Assembly: GCF_964656455.1 (NCBI RefSeq)
Contig: NC_135714.1
Span: 64,629,850-64,693,849, forward strand
Origin: Halichoerus grypus
Taxonomy: Eukaryota > Chordata > Mammalia > Carnivora > Phocidae
Reading direction: 5' to 3'
Length of the DNA stretch: 64,000 nucleotides
Part shown: one piece after another, positions 22,531-33,602 of the stretch
Layout of the letters: every line of letters begins with the position of its first letter
Numbering within the stretch: the stretch's first letter is position 1
Translations under genes and position numbers: made by a program
Notes under the pieces: model-generated
What the model was told of the DNA's origin: nothing
The model's input: only the letters and a program-made list of their open reading frames with translations
Databases searched by the model: none

Positions 22531-22991
22531 TTTTTATTAACATATAATGTATTATTTGTTTCCAGGGTACAGGTCTGTGATTCATCAGTCTTACACAATT
22601 CACAACACTCATCATAGCACATACCCTCCCCAATGTCCATCACCCAGCCACCCCATCCCTCCCACCCCCCATCCACTCCAGCAACCCTCAGTGTGTTTCC
22701 TGAGATTAAGAGTCTCTTATGGTTTGTCTCTCTCTCTGGTTTCATCTCATTTCATTTTTCCCTCCCTTCCCCTATGATCCTCTGTCTTGTTTCTCAAATT
22801 CCTCATATCAGTGAGATCATATGGTAATTGTCTTTCTCTGATTGACTTATTTCGCTTAGCATAATACCTTCTAGTCCCATCCATGTTGGTGCAAATGGCA
22901 AGATACCGGTTTTTTGATGGCTGCATAATATTCCATTGTGTGTGTGTGTGTGTGTGTGTATCTTCTTTATCCATTCATCTGTTGATGGACA
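22531..22991 (-). mobile_element. Carnivoran L1 3' end, antisense, one-module UTR
   Basis: Begins with poly-T and attaacatataatgtattatt, continues through cagccaccccatccctccca, tgattgacttatttcgctta and tttgatggctgcataatatt to ctgttgatggac. TSDs tggagataaaatttt (22516-22530) and tggagataaagatttt (22992-23007). Minus frames at 22446-22745 and 22226-22633 come from this L1 and its L2 host. Confidence 0.92.
22937..22958. repeat. (TG)n microsatellite in L1
   Basis: About eleven TG units within the L1, at the same element position as the TG run near 9890. Confidence 0.9.
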
Positions 22992-24010
22992 TGGAGATAA
23001 AGATTTTGATAAAAAATTATCCACATAAGTCTAAAGTTCATGAAAGAATAAGAAATGATACTTAAAGCTATGGAACTAGATAAGATCAATTGGTGAGCTG
23101 CAAAAATTAGACATCAGGATAAAAAAAAGGAGAAGGCAATAAAGAAAAGATTGATGAAGCAAAAAAAAATCTTGGAAATATATGATTGTCACTGAAACCA
23201 AATGAAAAAAAAAAAATGTTCCAAGAAAGAAGAAGGTGAACAATTATGTCAAATGCTGCAGGAAGTTCAAGTAAAATAAAAAATGAGAATTGACCATTGG
23301 ATTTGGAAAGATGGAAGAGTAGATGTGAGAGACAGAACTATTTATCAGTGCTTCAGGAAAAAAAAAAGACTGATTGTAATGGCTAAAGAGATCATGAAAA
23401 TTGTAAAGAAAAGCAAAAACTTTGGACTGTAACTAGCTGTTTCTTTTTCAAATAGTAGATAATACAGCATGTTTATATGTCAATAGCAGCAATCTTACAG
23501 AAAGTAAAACATCAATGATTCAAGAGTAACAAGAGAGGAAGTGTGGTTCAATGCATAAAAAGAAAGGGCTGGCCTTGGATAGAAACCCAGATATTCCAAC
23601 CCTTAAAACAGGATAAAAGGAAGAACATAGATCCATACAAAGATGCATAGACTGATTTGATGGAAGGAAGATGAGGTGGCTCTGGTCTGATTGCTTCTAT
23701 CATCAAAGAGAGAATTATTGAGTGTGAGAAAGGATATAGATGAAAGTATAAGGAGAAACAATATGAAAAAAATCAGGAGTGTAGGAGGAAGGAAAAGCAT
23801 ATCATAGACAATTAATATGCAAGGACTATAGGTCCAATCGAGTTTATAGTCATTAATATTTGTAAGACCAGTCATAATTTTCTTTTTCCTTAGCCAAACT
23901 CAGTTGCTGCTATGCAAAAACAGAATAAAAGGAAAGTTGGCTTGAAATAATGTTGGATTTTTTTTCAGTGAGTGTAATGGAAAGATGTGGCAAGGAATTT
24001 GAAGGGATAT

Positions 24011-24156
24011 GAATTGTGTGTATAAGTGAAAAGATATGTGTCTAATTGCAATTGAATAAAAGGATATAGAATTTTAAAATAGTTATCAGCATAAAGAATT
24101 TCAGAAAGTAACTTGTTTTAGAGAATGCATAAGGATAGACATTTTGAAATGTTACA
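24011..24156 (+). repeat. Dispersed direct duplication, copy A
   Basis: This 146-bp stretch, starting gaattgtgtgtataagtg and ending gaaatgttaca, recurs at 25464-25608 with only a handful of differences. It seems to lie within the antisense L2, so it may be the source copy. Confidence 0.9.
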
Positions 24157-24360
24157 TTTATGATGCTGCACCGTGGAATCTAAGCTGGATAAACAGGGAA
24201 GTGAGTATATAAAGAGCGTAATAAACAGTAAAACATAGTGGTTGATCTGAAAGCGTGGTTAAATTGGGGCTTCCAGAGTATGTGAGCTAGAAAGACAGGA
24301 GATAAAGGTCAGAAAGTGGTATGCTTGAAGACAAGATTTTGTGAACATGTAGTTAAAGAA

Positions 24361-25254
24361 AAAAAATACTCATGGTAGAAAATATAGAAAATATCACTCT
24401 ATAGAAAAACTTATATACTATGTGTGTTTGTATGTATGGGTGTGTTTCTGAAGTTATTACTTTCCCTTATCCATTTATCACTGTACCAATGATATAAGAT
24501 TTAACTAGTATAATTTTATATCTAACAGTGCAACTTCTGCTGTTTATTCTTCCTTTTTAAAATTATCTTAGATAGTATTAACCAGTTATTCTTCAAGGTA
24601 AAATTTTAAGTAATCAAAAAATACCCTATAGGTATTTTGCTTAGAATTTCAATACATTTATTTTATAATAATAACTTTCCTTCAGCAGTGTAGCCTCTTT
24701 GTTTAGTTTTTAATATTATTTTAGAAAAAATTTATTAAAAATGCTTGGAGGAATGTTATAATTTTTAAAAGGCATAACTTAAATAAATATTGAAAGCACA
24801 GTAGCTAGTAGGTTATTGCTAGTGCTAACCATGGTATAGATATTTTGAATTGGATCAACTTAATCAGTGGTCTTAGAAGTTTCTTAGTTATCTGTCTTCG
24901 ATTTTCTAAGTAATTAACAGTTTATATAAAATATAATAATTTTCTTTTCTCCTTTCCAGTATGTAAAGCTTATACATACTTTCAATATTATTTTCATTCA
25001 CTAAAATTTCCAGATCATTTTGGATACTTAACAGTGAGACCAGATATTCCTAAATTATTCTTAAACTCACTGATAATGCAAAAAAGCCTTTTCAGATATG
25101 GATATGTTTTATAAACTGGGAGAGAAAAAAGTTATTAGTCCATGATTTCCCTCAGAAATCAAATCTCCAACTTACAAAATGAACAAACCAGCTACTTGCC
25201 TAACTCCTAGGTTCTTTAAGGTAAGTAACTATAGATTGAAAAAAGACCACAATT
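24361..25254. other. AT-rich intronic DNA
   Basis: No recognised repeat or exon. Confidence 0.45.
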
Positions 25255-25463
25255 CTCTACTTTGTCCTTTATCTATATAGCCCCTTTGCAATGACACTTC
25301 TGCAGCTCCTCCCTCAAGGGAAGTCACTCTCCCTGCCTCTTGAATCTGGGTTGGCCTGTGACCTGCTTTGGCCAACAGGATGTAGAAGGAAAAATGTGTT
25401 GGTTCTGAGCCCAACTAAGCCTTCAACACGAAGGACAAAGAGCTTTCTTAAACATAACCCTGA
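25255..25463. mobile_element. Unassigned old repeat-like segment
   Basis: Phrases such as tgaatctgggttggcctgtg and cctgctttggccaacaggat recall widespread mammalian LTR/DNA-element sequence, but I cannot name the family. Copy B of the duplication begins at its right edge. Confidence 0.4.
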
Positions 25464-25608
25464 GAATTGTGTGTATAAGTAAAAAGATATGTGTCGAATT
25501 GCAATTGAATAAAAGGATATAGAATTTTAAAATAATTATCAGCATAAAGAATTTCAGAAAGTAACTTGTTTTAGAGAAATGGATAAGGACACGTTTTGAA
25601 ATGTTACA
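25464..25608 (+). repeat. Dispersed direct duplication, copy B
   Basis: 145 bp, same orientation as 24011-24156. Differences: G to A in ataagtgaaa, T to G in gtctaa, G to A in atagtt, and two clusters of small changes near gagaaatgga and ggacacg. Both edges are sharp; flanks differ from those of copy A. Confidence 0.9.
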
Positions 25609-26554
25609 AAAAATTGTCAGAACTTGGACTCCATTTGCAAAATCATTTCTCTTCTGAAAGGAAAAGAGGATTCCCTAAAACTAATGATTCATGAAAGTAT
25701 TCCAAGAGTTTTAAAATTATAGGAGATAAAAATTCTTTCTTCGTTTGTTCCCATCAGGGAGCATACTGACAGTCTCAGAAGGATAGCACAAGAACTTAGC
25801 TTGTGTGACAGCTCTCACTCCCTGAAATGGATGTTTCAGTTTTAGCAACATACTGCTTATTATGCCTTTTCTTTTTTCCCCAAGTGACTTTGGCTTCACT
25901 GTTGAAAAAGTCCCATTTCAATGTATCAGGTTTATGTCTCCTCATTAGTGTTTGGCAAGAAAAATCAGGCAACACATGTACTCAACTCATAACAAGTTTA
26001 TGAATTTGTATTTTAATCCACTTCTGGGAAAAGACAAGCAGCCAGAGATCCAAATGATATATTAATGGTCTAAATTGTACTTTAATTCATCTTTTCCCAA
26101 CACATGAGAAGTAATGTGGACCTAACTAGGCATTCCATAAGTCTTTTCAACTAACACTGGTTCACACTTGAGGTCATAGACATCTCAGTAAAATCTCAGA
26201 TTTCACATTTTCCTTGGTGTCCGAGCCCCTGCTTCAATATCAGGAATACTTGTATCTTGATATCTGTCAAAGGCTTGTTTTTGTGTTTTTGTTGTTGTTA
26301 CAAAAACTAGTATTTTCTGCCTAGGTTGCAAATAAATGTAAACCAATATTCATGGTTTCAAATAAATATCATCTGATTTGCTGAAATACTTGTGTTGGTT
26401 ATACTTTGACTTATTCTAGAGAGGATTAAAAGGTTTTATCTAAGGACAATGAGCATTTTGGAAGTCTGCCTTTTTATAAACATAACATAATCATTTAAAA
26501 GAGCCTTTATAGTTTTCATGTATCTCCTGGGAAATTAACTGTGATAAAAAAAAA
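25609..26554. other. AT-rich intronic DNA
   Basis: No supported feature. Confidence 0.45.
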
Positions 26555-26564
26555 TGTTATTAGA

Positions 26565-26860
26565 ATGAAAAAGACCATATATTGTATGATTCCATTTATA
26601 TGAAAAATCCAGAAAGGGCAAATCTATAGAGACAGAAAGTAGATTAGTGGTTGCCTGGGGGCGGTGGTGGGAACAGGGATGACGGCAAATGGGCACAAGG
26701 GATCTCTTTGGGGTGATAAAAATATTCTAAAACTGTATTGTGTTGCACGGCTCTGCAAATTTACTAAAAATCGTTGAACTATACATTTAAAACTTGAGGA
26801 TAAATTTTATGTTTATAAACTATACCTCAATGAAGCTGTTATTTTGTTTAAAAAAGCAAG
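26565..26860 (+). mobile_element. Old L1 3' end, sense
   Basis: ttccatttatatgaaaaatc, gtagattagtggttgcctgg, actgtattgtgttgcacggc and atacctcaatgaagctgtta are L1M 3' end landmarks. Perfect 10-bp TSDs tgttattaga at 26555-26564 and 26861-26870. Confidence 0.85.
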
Positions 26861-26870
26861 TGTTATTAGA

Positions 26871-27311
26871 GAAACTTAAAACAATTATTTATGACATTTT
26901 ATAATTCCTAGTGACACAGTACAGGGCTCCACGTAAGAAAGCTTGCAATTACTAAAATACATCACACCTGGGCTGAAATAAACCTAATTCTTCAAAGGGC
27001 TCTCTTAGCCTATTCTGCCCATTCTGGATGTCAGAATCATGACTTTATTGCCAGTTGGGTCCATCCTGGTTGTATACAATAATACCTAGAAAATTGTTTA
27101 AACTTTAACTTCAAAATACATCCAAAATTTTAACTGAGAATGCTGAACGTAACAAATGAATTGAACCATGTCCAGCAACATAATTATACACACCCAGGCA
27201 ATGGAATTCTGATATGAGTATTCCATTTCCTTATCCCTAAGGAACTGATAAAACTCTTAACATAATATAAATACAATAGCAACAGTAAAAATAAAAATTT
27301 AAAAAAGCAAT
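26871..27311. other. Unrecognised intronic DNA
   Basis: No feature supported. Confidence 0.4.
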
Positions 27312-27525
27312 AGATAATATTCACTGAGTGTTTACCATGTGCCAGGCATTGTTAAGTGCTTAGCAAAAATAGCCTCAATTCACACAAGAACCCTGAGAAG
27401 CAGGTGTTATGTCCATTTTGTAACAGAAGAAACTGAATCTTACAAAGGATAATGAATGTACCAGTGTCACAAAGTAAGTAGATGGCAGGGCCAACATTTG
27501 GATCCTAGTCTGTGTGTCCATTGTG
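27312..27525 (-). repeat. MIR SINE, antisense
   Basis: Near full length: ctgagtgtttaccatgtgcc, aggcattgttaagtgcttag, tccattttgtaacagaagaa, cagtgtcacaaagtaagtag and atcctagtctgtgtgtcca. Confidence 0.88.
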
Positions 27526-27768
27526 GAGTGGTTAAAAACATGGACTTCATGGGAAGGCACCCTGGGTGTGAGTGTGGTTGCCCCATTCTCTAGCTGCCAT
27601 GTCTTTTGAGGTGGTTATTCTCAATGCTTTCAGCGTCTACATTTACAAAATGAGGATAATAATGCTATCTAACCATTATATAGTTTTGAGAGAATTAAAT
27701 AAGGTAATGAATATAAAGCTCCTAATATTTGGCTCAGAACATAATGGCTACTTAATAAATGAAACCTA
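27526..27768 (+). repeat. MIR SINE, sense
   Basis: Head gtggagtggttaaaaacatg, then atttacaaaatgaggataat, tttgagagaattaaataagg and the MIR tail ggctacttaataaatg. It abuts the antisense MIR head to head. Confidence 0.88.
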
Positions 27769-27930
27769 GTAGTATTAATAGTAGGGGTAATTAGGATTCA
27801 CTTTAGAAGAAAATATACATTTCATAAATGAATATATTAAAATTACTAAGAGTATTAGTTAACTAAATTCTAATTCTTGGATAATCCATATAATAAAATA
27901 CAAACAAGATACAATAAGATTTCAACCAGC

Positions 27931-28125
27931 TGGGGTGCCTGGGTGGCTCAGATGGTTAAACGTTTGCCTTTGGCTCAGGTCTTGATCTCCAGGTCCTGGG
28001 ATCAAGCCCCATGTCGAGCTCAGTGGGGAGTCTGCTTCTCCCTCTCCCTCTGCCTCTTCCCCTGCTTGTGCTCTCTCTGTCTCTCTCTCTCTAATGAATA
28101 AATAAAATCTTAAAAAAAAAAAAAA
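27931..28125 (+). repeat. Can-SINE
   Basis: Perfect 15-bp TSDs aagatttcaaccagc at 27916-27930 and 28126-28140. Ends in a long A tract. Confidence 0.97.
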
Positions 28126-28140
28126 AAGATTTCAACCAGC

Positions 28141-29239
28141 CATCAAGTACTTTACAACTACCTCTTACCTCTTCTGTTTCATTATTTTTTCCTGTCACCT
28201 ACACCGTGTTTTTATAATGATGTATTTCTAAAGTTAAATATTGAGTTGTAATTTCCTGACAGTCTGTCACCAATTACTACACATCAATAGTTCTAATCAA
28301 TTTTTTAAAATAATTTCAAGAAGGATGTTGTTTGTTAGGAATTTTTTTTTATTTTAGCAATTTTTTCTTAATTTTACTAAAAAGTCTTTCACAATATACT
28401 TTTACACCTAAGTAGCCATACTTAGAAAGACATCAATGAAGTAATTTGTTTCTATTGAAAATAAAAGAAATTATAGATACAATGATTACTAGACTCTCCC
28501 CATTGAAAAAGAAAGAGCATTTGCATATTGCTTACAAATTGGGTTCATAGGGCAGAAGGCAAGGCTCTGACAGCACCTGACTATGAGCTCAGCGATTCCA
28601 TGCAAGACAGAAGAGATTATTTTATTGCTCTACAGAGCTGAAGGAGAAACGGGAAGAAGGGAGAGGCTACAAGAAGGCTTAGCTAACTAAATGCTTACGT
28701 CCAAGCAGGATTTTGATCTCTTGTTTATTTTGGTTTTGTTTGTTTGTTTCTTTGTTTGTTTTGGAGGTGTTTAGTTCGGTTTGGTAGAAACTTGCTAGAT
28801 TTTGCAGGAACCTACTTAGGGGCATAGGACTTATGAATATAGAGAGGAGTTAAGAATTTGAACAACACACCCAAGGACATAGACTGAACCTGGAAGAACC
28901 CCTGCTTATACTCAGTTTGGCCTGACTTGAAGTTCTCTAGCTTCAGAAAACCCCTAGATTCACAAAAATCAAAGAGCATCCATTTAACTCTCACAAGGCT
29001 GGAGAAGTGAGATTTGAGGTAATTTACAGATTCCCATAGACAATGGGCTTTAACTCATATGGGAAGGCTGTATATAATATTGTAAAATAGTGAAATTGTG
29101 GCTATATATATATATATATACATATATATATACATATAATTTTACACTATCAGTCATTTTATCCACAAGACACTGAAGAGTAAAGATGTTTGGGTACTTG
29201 GCTAAGGTAAAAACCAAGCACTCAAGCTTGTGTTTTTAA
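28141..29239. other. AT-rich intronic DNA with simple repeats
   Basis: Contains a (TTTG)n-like run near 28733-28760 and alternating TA/CA at 29104-29138. No gene recognised. Confidence 0.5.
29104..29138. repeat. TA-rich microsatellite
   Basis: Repeated TATA units broken by CA steps. Confidence 0.9.
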
Positions 29240-29367
29240 TTCTTTACAATGTATATTAACTTTATAATAATTATGGAATTTATCATTGATCTAAAACTTA
29301 ATAAGAGAGATAAATTTACCACGGTGATGATGACTTGTCTATTTATCCTTGTAGTTCTATCAATTTT

Positions 29368-29568
29368 TTTTATTTTTTTTAAGATTTTATTTATTTATTT
29401 GAGAGAGGGAATGAGAGAGAGAGAGCACACGAGAGGGGGGAGGGTCAGAGGGAAAAGCAGACTCCCTGCTGAGCAGGGAGCCCAATGCGGGACTTGATCC
29501 CGGGACTCCAGGATCATGACCTGAGCCAAAGGCAGTCGCTTAACCAACTGAGCCACCCAGGCGCCCCA
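29368..29568 (-). repeat. Can-SINE, antisense
   Basis: Full length, ends ccacccaggcgcccc. Probable diverged TSDs agttctatcaatttt (29353-29367) and agttatatctatttt (29569-29583). Confidence 0.93.
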
Positions 29569-29900
29569 GTTATATCTATTTTTGAGGCTATGTTTTCAAA
29601 GGTTCATTCAAGTTTATAACTGCTCTTTCTGTGAATTGAATCTTTTATCATTATCTAGTGATTCTCCATCTGTAGGAATGCTTTTTGCCTTTGAGCTCAT
29701 TTGTCTCATACCTATATGCTGATGCCAGCTCTTTTTTGGACAGACATTTCCTTATGCATATTATTTCATCAGTTAAATTTCAACCTTAAGTTTTGTATCA
29801 TATTTTTTTTTACCCACTCTAAGAAGCTTTGTTTTTCAACTTAAACATTTGGCCATTTACACTAATTGTACATACTTAATTATTTTAATTTATTACCATG

Positions 29901-30299
29901 TGTATCAGTTCTCTAGGGCTACCATAACAAAATACCACATACTGGGTGGCTTAAACAACAGAAATTTATTTTCTCACAATTATCGAAGCCATTAGTCAAA
30001 GATAGATCAAGATGTCGAAGTCCGCAAGGTTGGTTTCTTCTGAAACCTTCCTCCTTGGTTTGCAGGTACCCCTTTCTCACTGTGTCTTTACATGGTCTTT
30101 CCTCTGCATACAAACCCTTGATGTCTCTCTGTGTGTCCAACTATCCTCTCCTTACAAAGTCAGATTGGCTTAGGGACTAATGGGCTTGTTTTAGCTTAAT
30201 AACTTCTTTAAAAGCCCTATGTCCAAATACTTCTCTGAGATCCTGAGGGATAGGGTTTCAACACAGGAATTTTGAGGGGACACAATTCAGCCCATAACA
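29901..30299 (-). mobile_element. MLT1-type LTR, antisense, full length
   Basis: Reversed LTR: gtatcagttctctagggcta, aacaaaataccacatactgg, gtggcttaaacaacagaaat, cactgtgtctttacatggtc and ggggacacaattcagcccat. Begins TG and ends CA on its own strand (about 399 bp). Closest to MLT1A/B. No matching short TSD was found. Confidence 0.88.
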
Positions 30300-30407
30300 C
30301 TATCATTACATTATATATTTTTATATATATTTACTACTTTCTTTGATTATCATTCTATTCTTTATCTCTGACCTTTCAGTTAGATTCACTTTGTTTTGGC
30401 TGAAGTA

Positions 30408-30739
30408 CTGTTGACTCTTCAACAATATAAGGGTTAAATGTACCAACCCTACCACAGAGTCAAAAATCTGCATATAACTTTTGACTCCTCAAAACCTTAA
30501 CTACTAATAGTTCACTGGAAACCTTACTGATAACATAAACAGTCAACTAACACATTTTATATGTTGTATGTATTACATACTGTATTCTTACAATAAAGTA
30601 AGCTAAAGAAAAGAAAATATTAAGAAAATCATAAGGAAGAGAAAATACATTTACAGTGCTATACTGTATTTTTTAAAAAATATATCCACATGTAAGTGGA
30701 TCCATGTAGTCCGAGCCCATGTTGTTCAAGGGTCAACTG
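30408..30739. mobile_element. MER2/Tigger1-type MITE
   Basis: Inverted ends ctgttgactcttcaaca and tgttgttcaagggtcaactg, flanked on both sides by TA (30406-30407 and 30740-30741), the mariner/Tigger target duplication. The interior ataacttttgactcctcaaa, cttactgataacataaacag and gaaaatacatttacagtgct matches this family. About 332 bp, no transposase. Confidence 0.92.
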
Positions 30740-30900
30740 TACATCCTCTAAGATTTCTTTGAGTTAGAGTCTTTTATCAGTCAAGGCTCTCATTTTTTGG
30801 TCTGAATATATCTATATTTTGCTCACTAGAAAGATATTTTCTCTGGGTTTATAATTTTGGAATCATTCTTCTGTTCTCTGGACACATTACAGATTTTTTT

Positions 30901-31342
30901 CAACCTTTTTTGATTTCTCTGCCCTATGTTGAGGCAGTAAGTCCTATTAGTCTCTCTACCTGAAAGGCTGGATTTTGTCTCCTGTCACCTCCAACTGCCA
31001 AGATCATGAAACCTTTGGTAAGATTCCCTGGGGTTGGGCATATGCCTGCAGGACAAAGATGGCTCTAGGGCTCTGCTTTCCTTTCTGGGAATCTATTTTC
31101 ACTTCGTTTTTAGACTCTAAGTATTCCTCATTTTCTTGACAGTGCATCAATGCATGTTACAAGTTGCTTTTTAGATTTTATCCAGAATTTATTTTTGCTT
31201 TCAGCAGGAAGATCATTTACAATATTTGGTATGCCATTCTGCTGAAAAAATAAGGCTGGTCCATCTCATTTAAAAAGAGACAGGGACAGAGGCAGACAGA
31301 GGAGGTTTTGTTTGTTTGTTTGTTTGTTTTTCTTTTTCTGTT
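30901..31342. other. Unrecognised intronic DNA
   Basis: Holds a GTTT run near 31306-31329. No gene supported. Confidence 0.45.
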
Positions 31343-31359
31343 AATAGAGGTCCATTTTA

Positions 31360-31563
31360 GGTTTGCCTGGGTGGTTGGTTAAGTGTCCAGCTCTTGGTTT
31401 CGGCTCAGGTTATGATCTCAGGGTCATGATATCAAGGCCTTTGCTGGGCTCTGCGCTCAGCTCTGAGTCTGCTTAAAATTCTTCCCCCACCTCCCTCCCC
31501 ACTCTGCTCCTCCTCCCATGTTCTCTCTCTCTAAAAAGTAAATAAATAAATAAAATCTTTAAA
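31360..31563 (+). repeat. Can-SINE, older subtype
   Basis: TSDs aatagaggtccatttta (31343-31359) and aatagagttccatttta (31564-31580), one mismatch. Body with gtctgcttaaaattcttccc, as in the older copies at 1504 and 47219. Confidence 0.95.
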
Positions 31564-31580
31564 AATAGAGTTCCATTTTA

Positions 31581-31767
31581 TTTTATTTTATTTTATTTTT
31601 TTATTTATTTATTTGAGAGAGAGCGAGCATGAGAGGGGGGAGGGTCAGAGGGAGAAGCAGACTCCCCGCTGAGCAGGGAGCCCGATGCGGGACTCGACCC
31701 TGGGACTCCAGGATCATGACCTGAGCTGAAAGCAGTTGCTTAACCAACTGAGCCACCCAGGTGCCCC
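31581..31767 (-). repeat. Can-SINE, antisense, same target site
   Basis: Starts with (TTTTA)n and poly-T, ends ccacccaggtgcccc. TSDs tagagttccatttta at 31566-31580 and 31768-31782 are perfect; the left one is the right TSD of the SINE before it. Confidence 0.95.
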
Positions 31768-31782
31768 TAGAGTTCCATTTTA

Positions 31783-32690
31783 AAAGTAGAGGACTTATTT
31801 GGGACCTTTTTTCCTCTATGTGCCTGCGTGACTTGCCTTAACATCAGGAACAGCCTTGATGGAATAAAGATTTCAAGTACCTTTAGGACTGCATATGAAA
31901 CTTTGATAGTTCTAGCACGTGGCCTTGATTAAGCCGGGATAGCAATATTTGCTATGGGTTTAGTAGTGTAAGAGTCTCAAGAAGTCTCTGAGTTACTGTC
32001 CCTTTAGAATTTGTGCTGTAAAAGCTAAAAACTATGTGGCTGAAAGCATGGAGAAATCTATAGAATTTTAACTTATCATTACGTGGTGGAAACGAGAAGA
32101 ACCAAGGACCGGATCTACGTAAGACTGAGCACAGGAATGACCATGCTAGCTCCTTGAGCCATATCTATGGGAAATAGCACTAAGCCATCCCACCCTTCCT
32201 CTCCTTAAGGCAAGGACATGCCTCAGAATCCTTCGCAGCACGGTATCTTCAGCAACCAGTGCCAAACAACCACAGGAGGCAGGAAGATGCAATTTAGCAA
32301 AATAACAACTGACAGTACCTTGTGGCTTGTTCTTGTGTTTTTCAACTGGGACACTGTTAGCAACATGTTTTCTCAGGTGCAGAGGGGAAAAGAATTCTTT
32401 CAGTTTTCTCAGTTCACCTTTTTGGAAGCTCTGTTAAGGTAACCCACGTTAGTGCTTCCTGTAATTGACTACACAGAGACCTAGCAAGTAACCATCTAGT
32501 GATTGCTGGAGAGAAAAAGGAAGACTTGTTGACAGTTTCTTCCAAATGTAGAACTTTGCCATGGAATTCTGCACTTTGAACTAGATCTGGAAATAAGGAC
32601 ATTAAGAACTTTCCCAGTTACAATAGGTTTTCTTTTGTTTGTTTGTTTGTTTTGTTTTGTTTTTTTCTTAGAACTCAAGATCAATGTCTA
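31783..32690. other. Intronic DNA, unassigned
   Basis: No exon or repeat recognised except a TTTG/TTTTG run near 32632-32666. Chance frames at 32218-32442 (+) and 32414-32684 (-) have no support. Confidence 0.45.
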
Positions 32691-32759
32691 CTGGCTTGAT
32701 AGAGAAATGACAACAATTCTTCCATTTGCCTGAGCTGGTTTCCACTTAGGGGCCTTGGT

Positions 32760-33430
32760 GCCAGTTGTTCCCTTCACCTGATAGGCCCCTGTTCTAGATC
32801 TTTACATTGCCTGACTCTTTCTCATCCTTCAAGCTTCAAGTGTTGGTTTAAATTAAAATTTTAAAAAATTACAAAATTAAAAAATTAAATGAAAATTAAA
32901 AAAAGACCTCCTCAAGGTCTTTTCTGATTACCCAAAGTAGGCTTCACCACCAACAATTTATTCTCTAGTCAACCATGTTCTTTACTTCCTTTTAATTTTT
33001 TATTTAAATTCAATTAGCCAACATATATTACATCATTAGTTTCAGATGTGGTGTTCAATAATTTATCAGTTGTGTATAACACCCAGTGCTCATCACATCA
33101 CGTGCCCTCCTTAACGCCCATCACCCAGGTACCCCATCCACCCACCCACCTCCCCTCCCGCAACCCTCAGTTTGTTTCCTAGAGTTAAGAGTCTTTCATG
33201 GTTTTTCTCCCTCTCTGATGACTTCATTGTCTAGTCAACCATGTTTTTTATTTGCTTTGTGGCATTTATCACTCACTGGAAGTACTTTTTTCCTTTTCAT
33301 ATCTCATCTGTCTCCCCTCACCAAAGCACACGTTCTGAGAGGCCAGGGTGCTTGCTGTCTTATATCCTTGGCACCTACAACAGTACCTAACATGCCTAGG
33401 TGCACAATGATATTTGTGCTGGAATTAATA
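32760..33430 (+). mobile_element. L2 3' region, sense, split by an L1
   Basis: gcttcaagtgttggtttaaa, aaggtcttttctgattaccc, then after the L1 ggcatttatcactcactgga, cgttctgagaggccagggtg and gcacctacaacagtacctaa. The order matches sense L2. An A-rich patch lies at 32850-32905. Confidence 0.65.
32993..33229 (-). mobile_element. Carnivoran L1 3' end, antisense
   Basis: ttaaattcaattagccaaca, catcattagtttcagatgtg, tgtataacacccagtgctca and gttaagagtctttcatgg. Direct repeats begin tctagtcaaccatgtt (32964 and 33230) and may extend to about 29 bp with a few mismatches. It carries the same UTR module as module 2 of the copies at 35.7, 46.5 and 53.2 kb. Confidence 0.92.
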
Positions 33431-33602
33431 TGAATGAGAAATATGTACTTGCTGTTTATTTTGACTTATGGACTTAATTTGTAAGGTGACTTTATAAAGA
33501 GATTTTCATTTTATAAAGAGATTTTTTTACTCTCATGGTAATGAGAAGGGGCCAGTTTATATCTCTATAACAGAAAATACATAGGAGTTGAGATGGAAAA
33601 AT

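Larger units (their letters stand above)
20800..24360 (-). mobile_element. Long antisense L2 with nested SINE and L1
   Basis: Reversed L2 from its 3' region into the reverse transcriptase part. Landmarks: tggtgattggttagatgtgg (22299), gtcaaatgctgcaggaagtt (23250) followed by gaattgaccattggatttgg, and gctctggtctgattgcttct (23681). All frames are destroyed. A SINE (21830-22037) and a carnivoran L1 (22531-22991) inserted later. The part beyond about 23900 is less certain. Confidence 0.62.
29240..30900 (-). mobile_element. Old L1 ORF2 remnant, antisense, with three insertions
   Basis: Pieces such as gttctatcaatttttt, aggttcattcaagtttataa, gtgattctccatctgtagga, agaagctttgtttttcaact and tctgggtttataattttgga read as decayed antisense L1. 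It is interrupted by a SINE (29368-29568), an MLT1 LTR (29901-30299) and a Tigger MITE (30408-30739). The edges are uncertain. Confidence 0.6.

Noticed and set aside
22226..22633. 135-codon minus-strand frame
   Set aside because: It crosses the boundary between an antisense L2 and an antisense L1 3' UTR and has no family resemblance to a protein.
31566..31782. CRISPR-like spaced repeats from the recurring 15-bp motif
   Set aside because: The repeats are target-site duplications around two SINEs in an animal genome.
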